Of a stretch of 13,153 nucleotides of DNA, positions 5,400-12,541 are shown piece by piece. Source of the stretch: an uncultured Eubacterium sp. (lineage in GTDB: Bacteria > Bacillota > Clostridia > Oscillospirales > Acutalibacteraceae); NCBI GenBank assembly GCA_905233805.1, contig CAJOER010000006.1, forward strand, positions 1 to 13,153, read 5' to 3'. Position numbers and translations under genes: made by a program. A model generated the notes under the pieces. That model saw only the letters and a program-made list of their open reading frames with translations. It did not search any database and was not told the DNA's origin. Every line of letters starts with the position of its first letter. The first letter of the stretch is position 1.

Positions 5400-8300
5400 A
5401 TGAAAAAAATCAACAAAAAAATTGTTTCGGTAATCCTCAGCGTACTGCTTATGCTGTCGGTTATGCCTGTCGGAGCTTTATCCGTACAGGCCGACGCGTT
5501 AAGCGACGCTAAGGCTGCTTATGTCGCTAAGATTAACGACATGAAGAATAACGGAACAATCTACACAAACACGATTTATGCGTATCTTAAGTACATCGCT
5601 GCATGTGCTGACAACGCGGGGGCTACGGAAGCCGCCGACCTTCAGAACGCGGTAAACGCTATGACCGTATTCAGCCCGAAAAAGGGTAATGCGAGCGTAA
5701 GCATTAACGGTACGGCAGCGACGGGATGCTATTCAAACGTCCTCTGGGCCGAGAACCCGACGGCGTTAAAGTATGAAGATATGTCGCACGGATATATTTA
5801 CTGGGACAACGGTATTCTGATATATCACGGCGACTACTTTATCTATCAGCCGAGCGCGGTAGTTCTTTATGACGGAACGACCGACGCTAAAATTCCCGTA
5901 CTCTTTGCCGAGCAGGAAAATCAGGGTAACTACCGTTTCCGTTACGGATATATCACTGAAACCGACGGAAGACTGGGCGGCGACTGGGCAGGTTACAGCA
6001 CCGCGCCGAGAGACGGCACAAGCGCAGCGGTCAACGCAGCATGGCCGTCAGATACGGGTTATTCAATCTGCGGAAGCGCGGTAGGATATGAAAACACTTA
6101 CTTTGACGCGAACACCGAGCACGGAAGCAAGTGCGATTTCTATAACTTCAAGAACTCGCTTGTATTTAATCCCGGCGACAGTCTTTACAAAAAGTACACG
6201 TCATTTGAGTGGGACGTTCACGCATACTGGTGGAATACGGTCACTCAGAGAGAGCACGTATCGGAAGGAGATAACTCTGTAAGAACAGAACGCGAGGTAT
6301 TCGTTCTCAACTACAAGAAGCTCCTTGACGCAATTGACGAAATGCTTGCAAGATTCAGCGGAGCGGAGTCGCTTCTTGATACTACAACAGCGCAGTTTGC
6401 AAACGGAAACTCCGCAAATCTTTTCGGCGCGCTTGACAAGGCGACAAGCCTTGACCTTTCCGACCCGACAAAGTACGATTACGAAACCGACCTCGTAGGC
6501 GCGGTTACAAACGCATATACCGACCTTAACAGCGCTATCAAGGACCTTAACAGCGCTAACAGCTCTGAGGGTACGGTTTCAACTCTTGCTTCTTACATCG
6601 TTAAGTACGAGCAGAATATGAAGGAAAATCCGTTCAGGTCCGACCTTGAAGACACCTACAAGCTTTATCTTAAAGCGAAGGAGTGCTTTGACGCTTATAT
6701 GTTCGGCCAGAACAAGACGCAGGCCTTCCTTGACAGAGTAAGCGAGGTTGCCAGTGCCTTCCAGACGGCGGTTGACAATCAGAAGGAATTTGCTACGAAG
6801 AATAACGACGGAACATACACCGCCAAGGTTTATACGGGCGAATATACTCCGGCTTCGGGTGTCAAGTTCTTCGAAGAGGACGACGTTTCGGGCGGCAATG
6901 CATACACTTATTATAACGACACCGTTGAAGCGGCGAATAATATTCTTTATTATCCCACGGTTATGGTAGACAATCCCATTATCAGATGCGATACTACAGG
7001 TAAAATCTGTGTTAATCAGACGGGAGAAAACATACCGATTAAATTCAGACTTTATTATCCCGACAATGTTGTTCTTCTTTATAACGGCGCAAATAATGCG
7101 AAGTTCCCGGTTATGGCGATGTCTGGAAGTACTGAGGGCGGCTCGGGATGTGACTCTTGGCTCAGGTGGATTTATCCGACAACGCACGAACAGCAGGGTG
7201 TATATAAAACGGGTACTAACTATAATTCACTTCTGAATTATCTTTATGCAGACAGAACCGACTTCGGTATCAGACAGTACACGGTATACGGTTACAACGA
7301 TTACAGCGTACCCTACGGCTGGCAGGGAGGGGCGCGCAACGATAAAATGCGCGCGCCGCTTAACTGGAATATTACGTGGAACCAGAATACTACCACATAT
7401 AACAACAACGTAAGCAACGTTTCGGGTAAATCGGACGCAAACAACAACGGCGCCGATTACGGAAGAGTTAGAATTAACAAGTCGCAGGAAGGCGTATATA
7501 CGGTAGGCGTTGCAAGCGCGGTTGAATACAAGGATACCTATTTCGCGAGCAATCCAGCGGTTGCGTTAAAGAATTATCCTTCAATGAACTGGAATATTAT
7601 CTGGTCGGAGGAGCCGTGGCTTCAGTATTACGGACGTGACAGAGTTGAAACGGCGAACTCTGATATTAATGTAATCAACACAATTCCCGTAACGAACGCG
7701 ATTCAGAGCCTTGTAGGAAACAGCGACGTTAAGGATATTCTTAATTACGTATATCTTTATGACGGCGACGCGGCTGACTATATTGAGCTTCTTAAAAAGA
7801 TTGACGCTATCGGTGATTTCGACCCGAACTTCTACGACGCTGACGAGCATCCCAACGGATATGATTTTAACAACACCACGGGCGGCAGCGGAACTTACAG
7901 TGCGAACAAGGGCGTTGACGACTGCGTAGCGGATATATACAACATCGTTGAAGAGGTTGCCGATGTTGAGAATGTTATCGGCGATGAAGAGGGCGAAGGC
8001 GTAGTAGTTCCTCCTTCGGCAGAGGATAAGCAGAAGGAATCCTCAAGTACCGAGACCGATAATCCCGACGAGGAAAACTGGTACGGCGACCTCAGAAATG
8101 CGCTTATGAGCCCCGAGGAATATGACGATTGCTCCGACGATGAGAAGTGGAGCGATTACGAAACGGCGCTTACAAACGCAAGAAACGCTATAACTGCTGC
8201 GGCTATGTCTGACAGTATTTTCTACCCCGCAACGTATAACGGCAAGACCATTTCGGAATATGCCGAAGAACTTAACGAGGCGAAGGCAGCGTATCTTGCC

Positions 8301-10124
8301 GCACCCGGAAAGCATATTTACGAATATGAAACCGAAAACGCAAACCAGATTTCCGAGTGGGACTGCGCAAGCAACGAAATTCATACCCACGCGACGGCGG
8401 ATATGAGTGCATACAACGAGCTTGAAATCGCTTACGAAACAATCGACCCTGAAGCTTACGATAACTTTGAGAGTCTTGTTGCGGCGAAGTATGACGGAAA
8501 CGCATATGACGACAGCAGCGAGGAGGCCAAGGATTATTCAGACCTCAGCTTCAAGGAGGTTAAGACAAAGAAGACCAAGAAGGGCGAAAACCCGCAGGAT
8601 TTCGTTGACCAGGGCGTTATGAACCTTCTTGAGGCAATTAACACCGCGGCAACCGAGAACGCCGGCGAGCATCTCAACTCATACAAGGTTAACTTTGACG
8701 TTAAGGTTGCAGGCGAGGACGTAAGCCACGTGCTCATCAATCAGACATATAAATACGGCGCGCGTCCGACCTTAAACGCAGCTGATTCGCCCGTATTCAA
8801 TCTTTACGGCGGACAGTGCTATAAGTGGTCTGTTAAAATCGGCGACGGCGAGGAACGCTTCATTGACAGTAAGTCGAGCGCGTTTACCTGTACCGTTCAG
8901 CGCGACTGTACTATTACCGCCTATGCAAACAAGGCGCTTGCTTCAGACCAGGCGAAGATAACGGTAATCGGTCCCACGGGCTCAACCTTAGACGTTGTTC
9001 ACGCGGCTAAGACGGCGAGCGTTGCATTCAGCTTCGACAGCACAAATAAGAAGGCTTCAGTAAGCATCGGCGGAGTTAATTACGACATCGCTTCAACGCC
9101 TTCATATACCGTAACGGGCGTTACCTTAAACGGAGCAAATGACGAGGATTACGCAGGCCGCAGCGGACTTACCGTTCAGGGACTTCTTGAGTCGCTTAAC
9201 GTTAAGGAGCTCAGAATCCGTCCGATTAAGACGGGCGCATATAAAGAAAGCACCTATACCGTTAATGCCTACGGAACGGGCGGCACGGTTAACAATAACA
9301 ACGAAACGGGAACCGAAAGCACGCTCAGCGGAATTGCGTACGACACGAAAATCAGAGTGAACTATACCCCCGATACCTCTAAGGGTACCTACTACGGTAT
9401 GGTAATTAACGAGTCTGAAATGGCGGGCGGTTCGGTAGCGAGATATATTCCGATTACCTACGGCGACGAATACTATTTCAGAGCTATAAGCGATATGAAT
9501 TTCTATCCGCTTTATCAAAGAACTCTCGACGGCGGAGCTAAAGCATACTACGTTGACGACGGCAGCGCCGACGGTGTAAGAATTACAAACAGCGATACTG
9601 TTTACAGACTCCAGCATAAGCTCCCGTTCATCCTCAGCTTTATGGACGGACAGAGACTGGTTGACGGAAATGTTGTACCAGGAAATGTTCCCGGTAAGTT
9701 CTTCTTCCGCTGCGTATATACTCAGGGACTTCCCGATAACGTAAAGGTTACCGAGGCAGGCTGGGTATACTTCTACTGTCACGATGACAATATCAGCAAC
9801 GCAGTAAGCGCGCTTTCGCCCGACGAAGCGAACCTTACGGTTAATAACGTTAAGGAAGTTACCGAGGGTGGATTTACAGGCAGCATTAACAGATATGCTT
9901 CAACCAAGCTGGACACCGCAGAGGTCAGGGAAACGCATCAGTATTCGTTCAGCTCAAAGGACGCAGAGAATACTTATATCCTCGGAAGGGGTTATATCAA
10001 GTATGAGTACACCTTCTCGGAATCGGTTGCCAACGGCGAAACGACGACCACGGTTGAAGCGCCTATCGAAGCAGTTTCATACGGCAGAGCAGATTTCTAT
10101 ATGAATCCGCTGACAAATTCTTAA
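5400..10124 (+). CDS. Very large secreted protein of unknown function with duplicated N-terminal domain
   Basis: I do not recognise a named family for the whole 1574-residue protein. Residues 1-31 are a Sec signal peptide with probable cleavage at SVQA-DA. Two related aromatic-rich units follow at about 95-278 and 485-742. Shared landmarks are P-x-x-VVL-Y-(D/N)G-xx-(D/N)AK-xPV (151-167 and 554-571), SAV-x-Y-xx-TYF (226-235 and 706-715) and a Trp-rich end. Each unit is followed by helical segments (about 300-460 and 755-860). An acidic Ser/Thr/Glu-rich linker spans about 850-895. FIVAR-like helices (SPEEYDDCSDDEKWSDYETA, then ALTNARNA) occur near 904-930. Beta-rich C-terminal segments run from 1091 to the end; 1138-1178 resembles Ig/Big-like repeats. 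No LPxTG, transmembrane, SLH or dockerin anchor is seen, so release or non-covalent wall binding is inferred. Followed 24 nt later by a small peptide gene. Confidence 0.85.
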   Translation: MKKINKKIVSVILSVLLMLSVMPVGALSVQADALSDAKAAYVAKINDMKNNGTIYTNTIYAYLKYIAACADNAGATEAADLQNAVNAMTVFSPKKGNASVSINGTAATGCYSNVLWAENPTALKYEDMSHGYIYWDNGILIYHGDYFIYQPSAVVLYDGTTDAKIPVLFAEQENQGNYRFRYGYITETDGRLGGDWAGYSTAPRDGTSAAVNAAWPSDTGYSICGSAVGYENTYFDANTEHGSKCDFYNFKNSLVFNPGDSLYKKYTSFEWDVHAYWWNTVTQREHVSEGDNSVRTEREVFVLNYKKLLDAIDEMLARFSGAESLLDTTTAQFANGNSANLFGALDKATSLDLSDPTKYDYETDLVGAVTNAYTDLNSAIKDLNSANSSEGTVSTLASYIVKYEQNMKENPFRSDLEDTYKLYLKAKECFDAYMFGQNKTQAFLDRVSEVASAFQTAVDNQKEFATKNNDGTYTAKVYTGEYTPASGVKFFEEDDVSGGNAYTYYNDTVEAANNILYYPTVMVDNPIIRCDTTGKICVNQTGENIPIKFRLYYPDNVVLLYNGANNAKFPVMAMSGSTEGGSGCDSWLRWIYPTTHEQQGVYKTGTNYNSLLNYLYADRTDFGIRQYTVYGYNDYSVPYGWQGGARNDKMRAPLNWNITWNQNTTTYNNNVSNVSGKSDANNNGADYGRVRINKSQEGVYTVGVASAVEYKDTYFASNPAVALKNYPSMNWNIIWSEEPWLQYYGRDRVETANSDINVINTIPVTNAIQSLVGNSDVKDILNYVYLYDGDAADYIELLKKIDAIGDFDPNFYDADEHPNGYDFNNTTGGSGTYSANKGVDDCVADIYNIVEEVADVENVIGDEEGEGVVVPPSAEDKQKESSSTETDNPDEENWYGDLRNALMSPEEYDDCSDDEKWSDYETALTNARNAITAAAMSDSIFYPATYNGKTISEYAEELNEAKAAYLAAPGKHIYEYETENANQISEWDCASNEIHTHATADMSAYNELEIAYETIDPEAYDNFESLVAAKYDGNAYDDSSEEAKDYSDLSFKEVKTKKTKKGENPQDFVDQGVMNLLEAINTAATENAGEHLNSYKVNFDVKVAGEDVSHVLINQTYKYGARPTLNAADSPVFNLYGGQCYKWSVKIGDGEERFIDSKSSAFTCTVQRDCTITAYANKALASDQAKITVIGPTGSTLDVVHAAKTASVAFSFDSTNKKASVSIGGVNYDIASTPSYTVTGVTLNGANDEDYAGRSGLTVQGLLESLNVKELRIRPIKTGAYKESTYTVNAYGTGGTVNNNNETGTESTLSGIAYDTKIRVNYTPDTSKGTYYGMVINESEMAGGSVARYIPITYGDEYYFRAISDMNFYPLYQRTLDGGAKAYYVDDGSADGVRITNSDTVYRLQHKLPFILSFMDGQRLVDGNVVPGNVPGKFFFRCVYTQGLPDNVKVTEAGWVYFYCHDDNISNAVSALSPDEANLTVNNVKEVTEGGFTGSINRYASTKLDTAEVRETHQYSFSSKDAENTYILGRGYIKYEYTFSESVANGETTTTVEAPIEAVSYGRADFYMNPLTNS

Positions 10125-10148
10125 AGAGAGATTTGGAGGGAGATTCAG

Positions 10149-10313
10149 ATGAGAAAAAACAACGAAAAGAAAAAAGCTTATACAATGCCGCGTTATGAGA
10201 TAGAAAAGTTCACAATCTGCGACGCAATAGCGACGTCTTCCATTGATGACGGCAACGACCCGATATTCGGAAGCAACGGCAGAAGAATACTGGACGACGG
10301 ATACGAATATTAA
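10149..10313 (+). CDS. 54-residue peptide of unknown function downstream of the giant protein
   Basis: An open frame of 55 codons with a good ribosome binding site (TTGGAGGGAG) starts 24 nt after the giant-protein stop and ends just before the shared terminator. The product has a basic N-terminus (MRKNNEKKKA), then YTMPRYEIEKFTICDAIATS, then an acidic, Gly/Asn/Asp-rich tail ending in GYEY. There is no hydrophobic signal peptide. The pattern Y-x-x-P-x-x-E followed by D-x-I-x-TS reminds me of short peptides encoded in many gut Firmicutes, whose function I do not know. A leader-plus-core layout (RiPP-like precursor) or a partner of the large secreted protein are both possible, but no modifying enzyme or exporter is adjacent. 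Coding status is supported by ribosome binding site, position and terminator. Confidence 0.75.
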   Translation: MRKNNEKKKAYTMPRYEIEKFTICDAIATSSIDDGNDPIFGSNGRRILDDGYEY

Positions 10314-10316
10314 AAG

Positions 10317-10348
10317 AAAGCCCCCTGCTTCAGGCAGGGGACTTTTTA
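10317..10348. terminator. Shared bidirectional terminator between the peptide gene and the CorC-like gene
   Basis: AAAGC-CCCCTGC (left arm to 10328), loop TTCAG, GCAGGGG (10334-10340), then ACTTTTT. It begins 4 nt after the peptide stop; the convergent gene stops 10 nt to its right. The minus-strand reading ends in CTTTCTTTT, so it can serve both transcripts. Confidence 0.92.
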
Positions 10349-10357
10349 TATATGTGA

Positions 10358-11650
10358 TTATTTTTTTGTAACTATTGCGGTCTGGACGATGTGATTTTTT
10401 ACGGATTTTACGCTGATTGAAAGGGCATCGGTCTCGCAGGTGAAGGCTTTGTTATCGCTCGGGATTGATTCAATAATTGAGCAGACATAGCCGTTGAAGG
10501 TGTCCCAGTCGCCGGTGTTCAAATCCACGCCGAGCGCCTCGCTTACCTCGTCTATCGGGGCGCTGCCCTTAATCTTGAAGCTGTCGTCGGCAAGCTTCTG
10601 AATATCGCTTATGACGTTGCCGTCGTCGATATCGTAAAAGTCGCCGATAATCGCTTCCATAAGGTCATGAAGAGTGATTACGCCCTCAAAGCCGCCGTAT
10701 TCGTCAATGATTACGGCGAAGTAATTTCTAACCGCTTTCATACGCGAGAAAAGCACGTTTGACTTCATTCCGCACGGGGCGTAAAGAGGCTCGTCGAGCG
10801 CCTTGGCAAAGACGTTTTTCTTCGTTTTTGATTTGAGTCGGAAATAATCCTTCGTGTTTAAAACGCCGATAATATTTTCGTTTCCGTCCTTGAAAACGGG
10901 GTAGAAGGAGTGGCGGGTTTCGTTAATGGTTTTGTTCCACTCTTCAATACTGTCGTCGGCGTTGAGCATATCGACGTCAATTCTGTGGGTACAGATTTGC
11001 TCGATAGTCGTATCGTTAAGCTCGAATACGTTCTGAATAATCTCGTTTTCGTATTCTTTAATCGTGCCCTGCTCGCTTCCCTGGGCGAGGAGCATACGGA
11101 TTTCCTCCTCGGTGACCTTTTCGTCGTTTTCGTTGGGATTAATACCGAAAATGCGTAAAACGAGGTTGGTTGAAACCGTGAGAACAAAGACGACGGGCCT
11201 GAATATTACGGACACGCCGTAAAGCATATTCGACATACCGAGCGCCATTTTTTCAGCTCTTTTCATAGCGATACGCTTCGGCACGAGCTCGCCGAAAACG
11301 AGGTTGAAATACGCGAGAATTACGGTGATTACGATAACCGTAATTGTTTTGAGAGTTCCTTCGTTAAGCGTTACGCCCGCCCTGACAAGCGCTTTTACTA
11401 CGGGCGCGGCGAAGCTGTCCGCGGCGAAGGCGCTCGAAAGAAGCCCCGCAAGCGTTATGGCTACCTGAATTGTAGCAAGAAAGCGCGAGGGCTGTTCAAC
11501 AAGCTTTGAAAGGCGCACCGCCTTTTTATTCCCTTCGCCCGTGAGCTGGCGCAGACGCGCGTCGTTCATAGAGATAACGGCGATTTCCGCGCTTGCAAAC
11601 ACGGCGTTGAGGAAAATAAGAATTATGAGTAAAATTAGTTTTCCTATCAT
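10358..11650 (-). CDS. CNNM/CorC-HlyC-type membrane protein with CBS domains
   Basis: Integral membrane protein of the CNNM (DUF21) family, associated with magnesium and divalent-cation export or homeostasis; older annotations say hemolysin. The DUF21 domain (about 1-175) has hydrophobic segments near 2-20, 58-78, 101-120 and 140-168 and the family motif GELVPKRIA (120-128). Next come EEEIRMLL (181-188) and a helical linker, then two CBS domains (about 217-270 and 285-337, with IDEYGGFEGVITLHDLMEAI in the second). A CorC_HlyC domain ends the protein (about 350-428, TFNGYV at 384-389). The 430-residue length is normal. An in-frame ATG 36 nt upstream exists, but the chosen start has a CGGAG ribosome binding site 7 nt before it and begins at the first membrane helix. 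Single-gene transcript, divergent from the nucleotidyltransferase operon. Confidence 0.93.
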   Translation of the reverse strand: MIGKLILLIILIFLNAVFASAEIAVISMNDARLRQLTGEGNKKAVRLSKLVEQPSRFLATIQVAITLAGLLSSAFAADSFAAPVVKALVRAGVTLNEGTLKTITVIVITVILAYFNLVFGELVPKRIAMKRAEKMALGMSNMLYGVSVIFRPVVFVLTVSTNLVLRIFGINPNENDEKVTEEEIRMLLAQGSEQGTIKEYENEIIQNVFELNDTTIEQICTHRIDVDMLNADDSIEEWNKTINETRHSFYPVFKDGNENIIGVLNTKDYFRLKSKTKKNVFAKALDEPLYAPCGMKSNVLFSRMKAVRNYFAVIIDEYGGFEGVITLHDLMEAIIGDFYDIDDGNVISDIQKLADDSFKIKGSAPIDEVSEALGVDLNTGDWDTFNGYVCSIIESIPSDNKAFTCETDALSISVKSVKNHIVQTAIVTKK

Positions 11651-11686
11651 TTTAAACTCCGTAATTACTTTATGATTACAAGGCAT

Positions 11687-11715
11687 ATTCTAACAATTAA
11701 GAATCGGAATGTCAA
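11687..11715 (-). promoter_or_regulatory. Promoter of the CNNM/CorC-like gene
   Basis: On the minus strand TTGACA (11710-11715), 17 bp, TAGAAT (11687-11692). The -35 is perfect and the -10 has one mismatch. Confidence 0.8.
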
Positions 11716-11754
11716 CTCGGGGGACTTATATATAAATACAGTTAAGTTGACATT
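11708..11754. repeat. 10-bp perfect inverted repeat spanning the two divergent -35 elements
   Basis: AATGTCAACT (11708-11717) and AGTTGACATT (11745-11754) are perfect inverted copies 27 bp apart. Each contains one of the two divergent -35 hexamers. Identity extends beyond the hexamers on both sides, so a shared regulator site is possible. Confidence 0.6.
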
Positions 11755-11775
11755 ATAAAATCACTGTGATATAAT
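11747..11775 (+). promoter_or_regulatory. Consensus promoter of the nucleotidyltransferase-radical SAM operon
   Basis: TTGACA (11747-11752), 17 bp, TATAAT (11770-11775): exact consensus in both hexamers and spacing. Confidence 0.9.
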
Positions 11776-11783
11776 TCTATTCG

Positions 11784-11795
11784 GTGAAATTTCAC
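11784..11795. promoter_or_regulatory. 12-bp perfect palindrome just downstream of the promoter
   Basis: GTGAAATTTCAC is a perfect palindrome 9 bp after the -10, that is, at about the transcription start. This is a typical repressor operator position. The RNA could not form a useful hairpin because there is no loop, so a DNA-binding dimer is the more natural reading. No regulator gene is adjacent. Confidence 0.5.
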
Positions 11796-11815
11796 GAAAA
11801 GACAGGGAATTTATT

Positions 11816-12541
11816 ATGGTTGGTGTAATTTTAGCTGCCGGAAACGGTAAAAGACTTGCCGCCGAACTCGGCTTTGAACAGTGTAAATCGCTTCTTTCCT
11901 TAGAGGGAAGGAGGCTTATTGACTATTCCCTTGAAAACCTTGCGGAATTCGGAGTTGACAGCATTTACATCGTTGTAGGAAAATACGCCGAGGAAATTAT
12001 GAGAGCGGTCGGCGAGAGCTACAAGGACATCCCCATTTCTTATCTTATCCAGAAATCGCCTATCGGAATTATTAACGCGCTTACGGTTTCGCTCCCGCAT
12101 ATAAAAGACGACTTTGTTATTCAGCTGAGCGACGAGGTTTTCTTAAACAACCGTTCGGAAGAACTGAAAAAAGAGTGGGAGAGCAGAGACGATGACTTTT
12201 TCTGCGGAATAGTTAAAGAGGAAAACGCGAGCAGGATAAAAGAGAACTATTCGGTCTGCGTTGACAGGGACATGAAGCTTATCTCCTGCACCGAAAAGCC
12301 CGAGGAGGTTGAGAACCTCTATAAGGGCACGGGATACTGTATCTTTTCAAAAGAGTGTATAGCGCTTTGCAGAAAAAGCTACGGAGAACAGCTCGGCGAT
12401 GAGGCGAACCTTTGCGACTATATGAACCTGCTTGTTGAAAGCAATATGACGGGAAAATGCGTATTAGTTGCGCAAAAAGAGATTAACGTAAACACGATTT
12501 ACGATTTTGAATATGCGAGAAAGACAGTTAAGGAATTATGA
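11816..12541 (+). CDS. Nucleotidyltransferase (sugar-phosphate or related NTP transferase)
   Basis: Cytosolic enzyme of the GT-A-like nucleotidyltransferase superfamily (NTP_transferase), which joins an NTP to a sugar-phosphate or choline-phosphate-like substrate. The 241 residues begin with the nucleotide-binding loop VILAAGNGKRL (4-14), then K24 in the CKSLL segment and RLIDYSLENL (33-42). LSDE (104-107) is the metal-binding Asp region, followed by an EKP motif and GTGYCIF. Short length and no extra domain fit LicC-like or RfbA-like single-domain members; the substrate cannot be told. The ATG has a modest ribosome binding site (CAGGGA). The stop TGA overlaps the next gene's ATG in ATGA, implying translational coupling with the radical SAM gene and a joint pathway. 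Confidence 0.88.
   Translation: MVGVILAAGNGKRLAAELGFEQCKSLLSLEGRRLIDYSLENLAEFGVDSIYIVVGKYAEEIMRAVGESYKDIPISYLIQKSPIGIINALTVSLPHIKDDFVIQLSDEVFLNNRSEELKKEWESRDDDFFCGIVKEENASRIKENYSVCVDRDMKLISCTEKPEEVENLYKGTGYCIFSKECIALCRKSYGEQLGDEANLCDYMNLLVESNMTGKCVLVAQKEINVNTIYDFEYARKTVKEL

Noticed and set aside
6579..7187. Long minus-strand open frame of 202 codons inside the giant gene
   Set aside because: Antisense frames of this length arise readily in this gene's codon usage; composition is Arg/Ile/Val-rich without domains, and no ribosome binding site or promoter is evident.
9126..9782. Long minus-strand open frame of 218 codons inside the giant gene
   Set aside because: Same reasoning: a shadow of the coding strand, no motif, no regulatory signals.
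11651..11686. Upstream in-frame ATG as the start of the CNNM/CorC-like protein
   Set aside because: The extension overlaps the promoter-proximal region right after the -10, would add a polar stretch before the first membrane helix, and would cover the CGGAG ribosome binding site used by the internal ATG.
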